This document shows, in pieces, positions 18,852-27,027 of a DNA stretch of 64,000 nt. The first letter of the stretch is position 1, and every line of letters begins with the position of its first letter. The notes under the pieces are model-generated. The model worked only from the letters and a program-made list of their open reading frames with translations. It did not search any database and was not told the origin of the DNA. The translations under genes were made by a program, and so were the position numbers. The stretch is from Candidatus Nitrosopumilus sediminis (GTDB lineage Archaea; Thermoproteota; Nitrososphaeria; Nitrososphaerales; Nitrosopumilaceae). Location of the stretch: NCBI RefSeq assembly GCF_000299395.1, contig NC_018656.1, forward strand, positions 1 through 64,000, read 5' to 3'.

Positions 18852-20207
18852 ATGAAAATCCCTAGAATTGTAATTGCAGGCGTTACTAGTGGAGTTGGAA
18901 AGACATCAATTACATGTTCGATTATTTATGCACTACAAAAACGTGGTTTATCTGTACAACCATTTAAGGTTGGACCTGACTATATTGATCCAGGATATCT
19001 TTCGAGTATTTCAAAAAATCAAACTTATAATCTTGATGCATGGTTAATGGGAAAAAATCAGCTTTTCAATAGCTTCACATCAAATTCTAAATCAAATGTA
19101 TCCGTCATTGAAGGCGTTATGGGATATTATGATGGATTTGGTGGAGATTCAAACTATGCAAGTACTCATCATGTAGCATCACTAACAGAGTCTCCTGTCT
19201 TACTAGTTTTAGATGCCAGCAAAACCTCTCGCTCTATTGCCGCTACTGCACTTGGATTTTTAAAATTTCATAAAAATTCTCGAATTGCTGGAATCATTTT
19301 AAACAAAATAGGTAGCAAAAAACATGAACTTTTGTGTAAAAATGCGCTTGAAAAAATCAAAATACCAATAGTAGGAATTATTCCAAAAAATCCTTCACTT
19401 AATATGCCTTCAAGACATCTAGGATTGGTTTCAACATTGGAAAGTAAAACTCTCAAAACAAAAATTGAAAAAATCTCAAAAATAATGTCAGAGTATTTTG
19501 ATATTGATCAAATTATTAAAATCGCAAAAAATTCTAGCGAACTGAAAAAAAAATTAAAACCTGCAAATAAAAAAATAAAAACTACTATTGCAGTTGCACT
19601 TGACACATCATTTAATTTCTATTATCAAGATAATCTAGAGGCATTACGTCGTGAAGGTGCAAATTTAAAATTTTTTAGTCCTGTAAAGGATAAAAGAATT
19701 CCAAAATGTGATGGACTTTACATTGGTGGTGGATTTCCTGAAATTTTGGGTGACCCACTTGAAAAAAATCAAATTATGAAAAAATTAATAAAGAAATTAT
19801 CTGAAGACAATCTTCCTATTTATGCTGAATGTGGAGGACTGATGTATCTCACAAAATCTATTTTGTCTGAAAATAAAAAATTTAAAATGATTGGTTTATT
19901 TGATGCCGAAACAAAAATGACAAAAAAAATGAGACTAAACTATACAAAGGGTAAAATCATTACCAAAAATCTAATTTCTGAAAAACTTCATGCTTTTCAA
20001 GGTCATGAATTTCATTATTCAGAATTAGATTCAGTCTCATCAGATTCAAAATTTGCTTATAGTTTAGAAATTGGTGAGGGAATCAAAGGACATCAGGATG
20101 GATTAATTCAAGATAATACTTTAGCTTCATACGGACATCTGTATTTTGACAGCTCAAACTATGCAGAAATTTTTGTTAAAAATTGCATTAATCATTCAAA
20201 AAGATGA
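18852..20207 (+). CDS. cbiA: Cobyrinate a,c-diamide synthase (CbiA/CobB)
   Basis: Amidates the a and c carboxylates of cobyrinate using glutamine and ATP. The N-terminal dethiobiotin-synthetase-like domain has the P-loop AGVTSGVGKTSI and PFKVGPDYIDPGY. VIEGVMGYYDGFGG is the CbiA signature. The C-terminal class I amidotransferase domain has the nucleophile in YAECGGLMYL and the His in HAFQGHEFHYSE. At 451 residues it is normal. It is the only plus-strand gene of the cobalamin block and overlaps the end of convergent cbiC by 12 bp. Confidence 0.96.
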   Translation: MKIPRIVIAGVTSGVGKTSITCSIIYALQKRGLSVQPFKVGPDYIDPGYLSSISKNQTYNLDAWLMGKNQLFNSFTSNSKSNVSVIEGVMGYYDGFGGDSNYASTHHVASLTESPVLLVLDASKTSRSIAATALGFLKFHKNSRIAGIILNKIGSKKHELLCKNALEKIKIPIVGIIPKNPSLNMPSRHLGLVSTLESKTLKTKIEKISKIMSEYFDIDQIIKIAKNSSELKKKLKPANKKIKTTIAVALDTSFNFYYQDNLEALRREGANLKFFSPVKDKRIPKCDGLYIGGGFPEILGDPLEKNQIMKKLIKKLSEDNLPIYAECGGLMYLTKSILSENKKFKMIGLFDAETKMTKKMRLNYTKGKIITKNLISEKLHAFQGHEFHYSELDSVSSDSKFAYSLEIGEGIKGHQDGLIQDNTLASYGHLYFDSSNYAEIFVKNCINHSKR

Positions 20208-20837
20208 TTCTGCCCTAATCAATTTAAAAATTGCATTAATTGTAGCAGATACTGAGGAACTGCCTCCCTTCCTGCCAATATTAGTGATAAATGGTGTATC
20301 TTTCAACTTTGATAATTCTTCTTTTGATTCTGCAGCACAAATGAATCCCACTGGAATTCCGATAATTAGAGCAGGTTTTACTATTCCCTCTTTAACCATC
20401 TGAATTACTTCTTGAAGTGCAGTTGGAGCATTTCCTATTGCCACCACCCCACCATCAATATCTGATGCAGCAGCTCTCATAGATACTTGTGAGCGTGTTT
20501 TACCTTCTTTTTTTGCCAATTCCATAATTTCTGGTTTTGAAATATTACAAACTATGTTATTTCCAAAATCTTTCGGATTTTGTTTATTCATTCCACCAAT
20601 AACTCCATTAACATCTACTACTATACTACAACCCCTTTTCAAAGCATTCATCCCACTTTCAATTGCATCTTTATGGAAAATTAACTTATTTTTATCTGCA
20701 AAATCAAAATCTGCTGTGGAGTGAATTATCCTTCTAACAATAGGCCATTCTTTTTCACTAAATTCATGAGTACCTATCTCATCTTCTATCATTTGCATAC
20801 TTGCATCTTCAATTGATTGACCTTTCTTAGTTTGCAT
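20196..20837 (-). CDS. cbiC: Cobalt-precorrin-8 methylmutase (CbiC)
   Basis: Moves a methyl group from C11 to C12 to form cobyrinate. The CbiC/CobH signature is seen: IVRRIIHSTADFDFA with the catalytic His, then IVVDVNGVIGGMNK and GNAPTALQEVIQM. Near the C-terminus are IGIPVGFICAAESKEEL and NIGRKGGSSSVSATINAI. At 213 residues it is normal. It overlaps cbiX by 11 bp and so is translationally coupled to it. It is last in the minus-strand operon cbiD-cbiG-cbiX-cbiC. Confidence 0.96.
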   Translation of the reverse strand: MQTKKGQSIEDASMQMIEDEIGTHEFSEKEWPIVRRIIHSTADFDFADKNKLIFHKDAIESGMNALKRGCSIVVDVNGVIGGMNKQNPKDFGNNIVCNISKPEIMELAKKEGKTRSQVSMRAAASDIDGGVVAIGNAPTALQEVIQMVKEGIVKPALIIGIPVGFICAAESKEELSKLKDTPFITNIGRKGGSSSVSATINAIFKLIRAESSF

Positions 20838-21579
20838 TTTCTACCTCTTTTGCTCTCTCTATTATCAAATCAATCATTTTTTGATCCGTTCCAATGTGTT
20901 TTGTGATGTAAGAATTTTTTATACTAGACTTCTCAAGTGCTGGAATCAAATCATTATTTATGTCTGTCTTTACATGGGCTCCTTCATGAAGGAAATAAAA
21001 AACAATTATCAAAACTTTGGGATTATCTTTTTCGCATTTTTTAATTCCCTCGAAAATATCTGGTTGTTCTATCTCCAACCAACATCTACTAACATTTCTA
21101 TACGAATCCTTTAATTCATTTACAATATAATCCAATGATCTTTGAGCATTAGGATCTTTACTGCCATGACCAATTATCATTACATCTATTTCGTTATTTA
21201 TTAAAGTGATGTTATTTTCTTTTAATGTTGCAGATATTCTATTTTCAACAACATCCACCATAGTCTTGTGCATACTCATTTGTTTTGTAACGACAAATTT
21301 TACTTTGGTATCTTTTTGAAATTTCATTACGTCTGTAACTGCATTTTTTACTTTTTTTCCAGGATACAAAAAATAAGGAACAATAGTCAAAGAATCAATA
21401 TCTTCTTTTAGACATTTGGAAATTCCATCTTCAATGTATGGTGGTTCTACCTCTAAAAAGCAAAAATCAGTAAAAACATAGTCACTTTTTGCCTTAATAC
21501 CTTGACAAATTATATCCAATTCTTCTGACGCTTCTCTTTCTCTACTTCCTCTATCAATTAGTAATAATCCTCTCTTCAA
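20827..21579 (-). CDS. cbiX: Sirohydrochlorin cobaltochelatase-like protein (two-domain CbiX)
   Basis: Inserts cobalt into sirohydrochlorin at the start of the anaerobic cobalamin route. Two CbiX-like halves are visible in 250 residues. The C-terminal half keeps both expected active-site histidines (IIGHGSKDPNAQ and FYFLHEGAHVKTDI). In the N-terminal half the matching positions read IDRGSRERE and PYFLYPGKKVKN, so His is replaced by Arg and Lys. The first half therefore looks degenerate or specialised for structure. It overlaps cbiG by 4 bp and cbiC by 11 bp. It could be a siroheme ferrochelatase, but the operon favours cobalt. Confidence 0.88.
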   Translation of the reverse strand: MKRGLLLIDRGSREREASEELDIICQGIKAKSDYVFTDFCFLEVEPPYIEDGISKCLKEDIDSLTIVPYFLYPGKKVKNAVTDVMKFQKDTKVKFVVTKQMSMHKTMVDVVENRISATLKENNITLINNEIDVMIIGHGSKDPNAQRSLDYIVNELKDSYRNVSRCWLEIEQPDIFEGIKKCEKDNPKVLIIVFYFLHEGAHVKTDINNDLIPALEKSSIKNSYITKHIGTDQKMIDLIIERAKEVENAN

Positions 21580-22634
21580 TCCACAATCCTCGCTATGGCT
21601 ATAGTCAGATTTGGTGGGAATTTCTGCTTTTCTACTATTAATTTACCTGCAGATACTTTGATGGCAGCAGCTTCAGATACACTTGCAGTTCCTTCAAAAG
21701 ATTTTACTGTTTCAGAAGGATTTGGAGCAGAGATTTCAGCTAAATCTTCTCTATTTACATATTCTACTGGAATCTTCATATCTTCTCCAAGTTCAATTAA
21801 CCCTTGTACATCTTGTGGTTTTTTTATTGAAACCAATTTTGCAATTGATTTTGAACTAAGTTTGAATTTCTCTAAGCAATGCTCTATCCCTTCTCTGATT
21901 GTCTCTTTTGTAGTATCCCAATGTAATCCAATCCCAATTACTAAACTTGGAGGACGGTATATCACAGATTTTTTTGATATCTCATCATCGATGATTCTAT
22001 CAGAAATTATTAGACATGCTTTAGAATTTGATTTTTTTAAATCATCTAGATTTTCATAAATCAAAACATTTTTTGGTAATTTTTTATACCAATTTTTTTT
22101 ACCTGTATCTTGGAAAACTCCAATGGGTTCTTCATTTACCATGTGTGCACTGATTTTGGTTACTGTAGAATCATCATCAATTTTCCAATTATATTCTCTG
22201 CCTACAAGATCTACTGCTATTGTCTTGTTTACATCTGCTGCAGTAGTAATTACAGATTGTGCTCCGATTTTTTCAGCTATTTCTTCAGTTAATTCATTAG
22301 CTCCTCCAATATGACCTGATAAAACACTAATCACAAAATTTTTCTTGTCATCAATTACAAGAACTGCAGGATCAGTTTTTTTATCTTTCAAATGTGGTGC
22401 AATTAATCTAATAACTGCTCCTAAAGAGAAAAGACAAATTAACGCACTATTGTTTTTGAAAAGTTCAACAATTTTATCTGTTGTAGGCTCAGAATACCAT
22501 CTAATCTGACTATTTTCATTTGACAGTTTTGATGGTGCAAATATACTCCAATCTGGAAATATTTTCTTTAATTCTTCTCCAATTTTTACTCCATTCTTTG
22601 TAATGGCAAGGACTGAAGTTTTTTCCATAATCAA
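21576..22634 (-). CDS. cbiG: Cobalt-precorrin-5A hydrolase (CbiG)
   Basis: Opens the delta-lactone and releases the C2 unit as acetaldehyde during ring contraction. The N-terminal domain has LICLFSLGAVIRLIAPHLKDKKTDPAV-type family sequence. The middle part has VLSGHIGGANELTEEIA and TTAADVNKTIAVD, and the C-terminal domain has VIGIGLHWDTTKE and SEAAAIKVSAG. At 352 residues it is full length. The start is MIMEK at 22634 or the second Met at 22628. It sits between cbiD (25-bp gap) and cbiX (4-bp overlap). Confidence 0.95.
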   Translation of the reverse strand: MIMEKTSVLAITKNGVKIGEELKKIFPDWSIFAPSKLSNENSQIRWYSEPTTDKIVELFKNNSALICLFSLGAVIRLIAPHLKDKKTDPAVLVIDDKKNFVISVLSGHIGGANELTEEIAEKIGAQSVITTAADVNKTIAVDLVGREYNWKIDDDSTVTKISAHMVNEEPIGVFQDTGKKNWYKKLPKNVLIYENLDDLKKSNSKACLIISDRIIDDEISKKSVIYRPPSLVIGIGLHWDTTKETIREGIEHCLEKFKLSSKSIAKLVSIKKPQDVQGLIELGEDMKIPVEYVNREDLAEISAPNPSETVKSFEGTASVSEAAAIKVSAGKLIVEKQKFPPNLTIAIARIVD

Positions 22635-22659
22635 AACCTTCTGACTTTAATAAAATACC

Positions 22660-23763
22660 TTACTCTTCAGATTTCCTAGCCAAAATTTTTCCTTCAAAAT
22701 CAAATAATATTACATCAATTGGAACTTTTTCTTCAGAATGTTTTCTCATATGTTTATACGTCTCACTGCAAATCAAGTCAAAAAATCCTTCAATCTTACT
22801 CTCTTGAATTATTTCTGAAACGTGTCTTGCGGTGTTTGCTTTTTTGATATTTTGGATTACACTTTCACTCGCCTTACATTTTTGAGCTAATTGAGCTAGA
22901 AAATTCATATCTACTTTAGATCCTTTCACGTGAGTTTGTTTAACCCCTGCTGCCATTTTTGCTAACTTTCCAATAAAACCTACAACATATGCTCTTTTGA
23001 TATTTTTTCTAGCACACTGTTGAATTGTATATCCAGAAAAATCTCCCATTTGAACAAAACAATGAACTGGTAAATCTACAATTTTCTTTGCAAAATCTTC
23101 ACTTCTTCCACCTGTTGTCAATACAACAGTATCATTACCTGCTGCAATTGCAACATCCAAATTTTGTCTTATTGATGCTGCATATGATGCTGTAGAAAAT
23201 GGAATTACAATTCCACTAGTTCCTAAAATTGAAATTCCATTTATAATACCTAGTCTTGGATTGTCTGTTTTAGGACCTAATTCTTTTCCTTTGGGAACTG
23301 AAATCACTACTCTGATTCCTTTTTCTAATAGAATTTCTTTTCCTACCTCTCTTAAATTCTCAATAATCATTTTTTTAGGAACTGGATTTATTGCAGGTTT
23401 GTTAATTTCTAAACCCAATCCTGGTTTAGTTACTATGCCTACTCCTTCTCCACCATCAATCTCTATTTCATTTATTTTTTCAGTAAATGACAAATCTACA
23501 ATAATTTCCGCACCATGAGTGACATCAGGATCATCCCCTCCATTTTTAATAACTGAGCATTTTGCTTTATCAGATTCAAAATGACATGAATGTATTGGAA
23601 TTTGAATATAGGATTTTTTTGGTAATAAAATTTCTACATTCTCGATTTTTTTATGATTAATTATTGATAATAATGCTGCTTTTGATGCTGCAGTTGCAGA
23701 ACTTCCTGTAGTATAACCTGTCTTTAATTTTGCCTTTTCTTCTTCCACATTAGTTGTATTCAT
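22660..23763 (-). CDS. cbiD: Cobalt-precorrin-5B C1-methyltransferase (CbiD)
   Basis: SAM-dependent C1 methylation in the anaerobic cobalamin route. Signature stretches are LKTGYTTGSSATAASKAAL near the N-terminus, KNGGDDPDVTHGAEI, and GITILGTSG-like GISILGTSGIVIPFS. AYVVGFIGKLAKMAAGVKQT and a Cys/His-rich tail region follow. At 367 residues it is normal. It is the first gene of the minus-strand operon. A TATA-like A+T-rich stretch precedes it at about 23780-23820, between it and the divergent SDR gene. Confidence 0.95.
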   Translation of the reverse strand: MNTTNVEEEKAKLKTGYTTGSSATAASKAALLSIINHKKIENVEILLPKKSYIQIPIHSCHFESDKAKCSVIKNGGDDPDVTHGAEIIVDLSFTEKINEIEIDGGEGVGIVTKPGLGLEINKPAINPVPKKMIIENLREVGKEILLEKGIRVVISVPKGKELGPKTDNPRLGIINGISILGTSGIVIPFSTASYAASIRQNLDVAIAAGNDTVVLTTGGRSEDFAKKIVDLPVHCFVQMGDFSGYTIQQCARKNIKRAYVVGFIGKLAKMAAGVKQTHVKGSKVDMNFLAQLAQKCKASESVIQNIKKANTARHVSEIIQESKIEGFFDLICSETYKHMRKHSEEKVPIDVILFDFEGKILARKSEE

Positions 23764-23842
23764 TTTATGGTATTAACTCTTATTTCATAATTTTTGAAAA
23801 TTATTCAAATAGATTTAAAATTAAAACAAACTTAGTTCTATT

Positions 23843-24712
23843 ATGGTAAAATCTCTAAAGATTGTTGTCACTGGAGCTAGTGGTTTTATTGCAAAAAATC
23901 TTCGAAAATATTTATCAGAAAAAAATGTTGATTTAATATCAATATCTAGAAATAATTTTAAGGATTTCAAATGTGAAACTAAAATTATTTCAAAAAATTA
24001 TGATGAAAAAAACATTTTAAAAAAAATTAGAAATTCAGATGCAATAATTCATCTAGTAGGAATTGGAAAACAGTCTATAAATGAAGACTATGATGTGATA
24101 AATACAGATTTAACAAAACATATTGTAAATCTTAGTAAAAAAGGAAAAATTAAAAAAATTATTTATTTAAGTGGCTTGGGTGTTTCTCCAAATACCTCGT
24201 TAGGCTATTTTATTTCAAAGTACAATGCAGAAAGATTAGTAATTAATTCTGGTTTAGACTTTACAATTTTTAGACCCTCCTACATTATTGGAAAAGATGA
24301 TCTGTTTTCAAAACATCTAAAAAAACAAATGAAATCTGGGGAGATTAAAATTCCTGGATCTGGAAAATATTCAATTCAGCCCATATTGATATCTGATGTT
24401 GTCAAAGTCATTTTTGAATCAACATATCAACCAAAATTTAATAATAAAATTGTTGATCTGGTCGGACCTGATTATGTCCCTTTTGAAAAATATGTTAAAC
24501 TCTTTTCTAAGGGAGTTAAAACCAAAATTAGAAAAATCAATCTGGAAGATGCGTATCATGATGCAATAATCAACTCAAAATCTGATTTTGGAATTGATGA
24601 TCTAAATATTTTAATTGGTGATTTTAAAGGAGATCACAAAAAATTATCTAAAATATCTGAAATTAAATTTCAATCTGTATTGGAGTTACTACAAACCGGC
24701 AGATTGCTTTAA
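23843..24712 (+). CDS. NAD(P)-dependent epimerase/dehydratase, SDR superfamily (NDUFA9-like)
   Basis: Extended short-chain dehydrogenase, 289 residues. The nucleotide-binding motif is [12 protein letters not shown], the catalytic Ser region [11 protein letters not shown], and the YxxxK motif [24 protein letters not shown] is typical of the NDUFA9-like group that acts on nucleotide sugars or serves as an electron-chain assembly factor. The substrate is not evident. It is divergent from cbiD; its last 24 bp overlap the 3' end of metK. Confidence 0.82.
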   Translation: MVKSLKIVVTGASGFIAKNLRKYLSEKNVDLISISRNNFKDFKCETKIISKNYDEKNILKKIRNSDAIIHLVGIGKQSINEDYDVINTDLTKHIVNLSKKGKIKKIIYLSGLGVSPNTSLGYFISKYNAERLVINSGLDFTIFRPSYIIGKDDLFSKHLKKQMKSGEIKIPGSGKYSIQPILISDVVKVIFESTYQPKFNNKIVDLVGPDYVPFEKYVKLFSKGVKTKIRKINLEDAYHDAIINSKSDFGIDDLNILIGDFKGDHKKLSKISEIKFQSVLELLQTGRLL

Positions 24713-25855
24713 TATTTCAGCCTTGTCTGTTTTTTCCCAAGTAAATTCTGGCTCATTTCTTCCAAAATGACCATAAGATGCTGTTTTTTTGTATATTGGT
24801 CTCTTTAAATCTAATTGTGAAATAATTCCCGATGGTTTCATATCAAAATTCTTTCTCACTAATTCTTCAATTTGACTTTCAGCAATTTTACTTGTTCCAA
24901 ATGTATTGACATAAAGTGATACTGGTTCTGCAACTCCAATTGCATATGCAAGTTGCACTTCACATCTATCAGCTAATTCTGCTGCAACTAGATTTTTTGC
25001 AATATATCTGCACATATAGCATGCGGATCTATCTACTTTGGATGGATCCTTTCCTGAGAAAGCTCCTCCACCATGTCTTCCAAATCCACCATAACTATCA
25101 ACAATAATTTTTCTTCCAGTTAACCCTGCATCACCATGCGGACCACCTATTACAAATTTACCTGTAGGATTGATGTGAATTTTGATATCATCATTCCAAA
25201 GATTCCCTAAAACTGGTTTGATGACCTTGTCAATGATCTCTCTTGAGATTTCCTCTTGAGAAACTTCTGGTGCATGCTGTGTTGAAACCACTACTGTTTC
25301 AATTTTGGTTGGTTTATTGTCTTCATATCTAACAGAAACCTGTGTTTTCCCATCAGGTCTTGTCCAAGGAAGAACCTTATTTTTTCTAACTTCAGCTAAT
25401 TTTTGTGCGAGTTTTTGTGAAAGCAAAATTGGCATTGGCATAAGCTCCTTTGTTTCATTAGTAGCATATCCAAACATTAACCCTTGATCACCAGCACCCT
25501 GCTCCTTATCTTCAGTAGCTGTAACACCTTGACTAATATCTGGGCTTTGAGAATGTAGACGTAAAGTCACTTCACAAGATTCAGTGTCAAACATCAAGTC
25601 TTTGTTATCATATCCAATTTCTCTGATTGTTTTTCTAACCAATTCTTCTTGAGCTTTTTTATCGAAATTTGCTTTGGATGTTACTTCTCCAGCAACTGCT
25701 ACAAAATCAGTGGTAACCATTGTTTCAACGGCAACCCTTGAATCTGGATCTTGTCGTATATATTCGTCTAAGAACGCATCAGAAATATTGTCACATATCT
25801 TATCTGGATGACCTTCTGTAACTGATTCAGATGTAAATAGAAAATTATTGGCCAT
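24689..25855 (-). CDS. metK: S-adenosylmethionine synthetase, bacterial MetK type
   Basis: Makes SAM from ATP and methionine. The motifs are those of bacterial MetK, not of the divergent archaeal MAT family: [49 protein letters not shown], and [17 protein letters not shown]. At 388 residues it is bacterial length, and the tail [15 protein letters not shown] also fits. This implies ancient transfer into the lineage. The start Met is at 25855, 16 bp after the lsm stop on the same strand, so lsm and metK may be co-transcribed. The 3' end overlaps the convergent SDR gene by 24 bp. Confidence 0.96.
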   Translation of the reverse strand: MANNFLFTSESVTEGHPDKICDNISDAFLDEYIRQDPDSRVAVETMVTTDFVAVAGEVTSKANFDKKAQEELVRKTIREIGYDNKDLMFDTESCEVTLRLHSQSPDISQGVTATEDKEQGAGDQGLMFGYATNETKELMPMPILLSQKLAQKLAEVRKNKVLPWTRPDGKTQVSVRYEDNKPTKIETVVVSTQHAPEVSQEEISREIIDKVIKPVLGNLWNDDIKIHINPTGKFVIGGPHGDAGLTGRKIIVDSYGGFGRHGGGAFSGKDPSKVDRSACYMCRYIAKNLVAAELADRCEVQLAYAIGVAEPVSLYVNTFGTSKIAESQIEELVRKNFDMKPSGIISQLDLKRPIYKKTASYGHFGRNEPEFTWEKTDKAEILKQSAGL

Positions 25856-25871
25856 ACAACCACATCGTTAA

Positions 25872-26117
25872 CTAGAGTTCGTTTTCAAGTTTGATAAATA
25901 ATACGTTATTGCCTCTTACGATAACTCTGCCATAATTTGCGATTGTTTTACCATCATGAAGCTCTTCAGCATCAGTCATAATCAAATTCATATAAGAATC
26001 AACATTATCCATTTTTCCTTTGTATTCAACTTCATTTTTCAGCCTTACTGTAACTTTCTTCTTAGTACTTTTTTGAAGAGTTGTTAGAGGTCGTTTTGCA
26101 CTGTTTGATTGGGACAC
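25872..26117 (-). CDS. lsm: Sm-like archaeal protein (Lsm/SmAP)
   Basis: RNA-binding protein that forms heptameric rings. Sm1 region: VTVRLKNEVEYKGKMDNVDSYMNLIMTDAEE; Sm2 region: YGRVIVRGNNVLFIKLE. At 81 residues it has a basic N-terminal extension. The start codon is GTG at 26117, the only start giving a complete Sm fold. It is divergent from the RadB-like gene, with 108 bp between them. Confidence 0.94.
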   Translation of the reverse strand: MSQSNSAKRPLTTLQKSTKKKVTVRLKNEVEYKGKMDNVDSYMNLIMTDAEELHDGKTIANYGRVIVRGNNVLFIKLENEL

Positions 26118-26225
26118 TAATTGTTCACTTGTTTTGCAACTTTGTTATCTGGCATAAAAGCCTTACCTCTTTTGCGAATATTGAAATTCCTTAAATTTTT
26201 TCTCGTTTTTCTAATAATTATACAA

Positions 26226-26885
26226 ATGATTTCTACTGGCTTACAAAAATTAGACGGATTCTTGTCTGGAGGAATTCCTGATAGTGTGATTGTAGATATT
26301 TTTGGTGGAGGTGGAACTGGAAAAACTCTACTATTGTTACAATTATTGATTAATTCAATTAAAAATGGTGGCAATATTTTGTATCTAGATACATCAGGTG
26401 GATTTAGACCTGAAAGGATCTTAGAAATTCAAAAAGAATCAGAAATAGATATTGACTTACTTGAAAAAATAACCGTATCTCGAATTACTAATACTTCAGA
26501 ACAAATCGAATCCATCAAAGACATTGAAAAAAATGATTATTCATTAATAGTAATTGATAATATTACTGATTTATTTTCTTATGAGTACCAAAATGATGAA
26601 TCTATTTTTGAAAAAAATTCATTATTTATGAAATACATGCATAAATTATCAAAATTTGCAATAACAAAAAAAATTCCAATTGTTGTCAGTAATATGATTA
26701 GAAATATCGAAGGTAAAGAAGTTGAAAATATGCAAAGTGCAATTGATCCTTTTACACATATCAAAATTCATCTTTTCAAGAATTCATCAAAATTTAATGG
26801 TGAAATCTATTGGGCATTAAAAAAAGAAACTTTTTCTTACACTATTACAAAAATTGGACTTGTTGATCGTACTGAAGATTTTTAA
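26226..26885 (+). CDS. radB: RadA/RadB-like RecA-family ATPase
   Basis: RecA-fold ATPase of 219 residues without the N-terminal HhH domain of RadA, as in RadB recombination mediators. It begins MISTGLQKLDGFLSGGIP. Walker A is GGGGTGKTLLL, and Walker B is LIVIDNITDLF. PIVVSNMIRN matches the L2-proximal segment of this group. The frame is open further upstream to 26121, but those residues are hydrophobic and unlike the family, so I start at the ATG at 26226. A role in homologous recombination is inferred; KaiC-like relatives are an alternative. Confidence 0.82.
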   Translation: MISTGLQKLDGFLSGGIPDSVIVDIFGGGGTGKTLLLLQLLINSIKNGGNILYLDTSGGFRPERILEIQKESEIDIDLLEKITVSRITNTSEQIESIKDIEKNDYSLIVIDNITDLFSYEYQNDESIFEKNSLFMKYMHKLSKFAITKKIPIVVSNMIRNIEGKEVENMQSAIDPFTHIKIHLFKNSSKFNGEIYWALKKETFSYTITKIGLVDRTEDF

Positions 26886-26907
26886 TGGTCTACCCTTAGG
26901 TTAAAGA

Positions 26908-27027
26908 ATGGCAGGAATTTTTGATTCAATACCAATTATCACTGTAGCTTTATTTGCACTTGGCTTAGTTGGTGTAATTGTTTATGAAAGAACAAGATCA
27001 AATGAACCAGTTGAATCCAACTCTTGA
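26908..27027 (+). CDS. Single-pass membrane microprotein, 39 aa
   Basis: Encodes MAGIFDSIPIITVALFALGL followed by VGVIVYERTRSNEPVESNS. It has one membrane segment (about residues 9-26), a short external head and a charged tail. An ATG with a purine-rich AAAG before it starts 22 bp after the RadB-like gene. The last 26 bp overlap the likely start of the lhr gene in another frame. No family is recognised. The hydrophobic core and start context make it likely real, but this is not proven. Confidence 0.55.
   Translation: MAGIFDSIPIITVALFALGLVGVIVYERTRSNEPVESNS

Noticed and set aside
26117-26374. Open frame upstream of lsm on the minus strand ending in MPDNKVAKQVNN, with its TAG overlapping the lsm GTG
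   Set aside because: It runs antisense through the conserved Walker A region of the RadB-like gene. Only a short, undistinctive tail lies in the gap, so the neat TAGTG overlap is probably chance.
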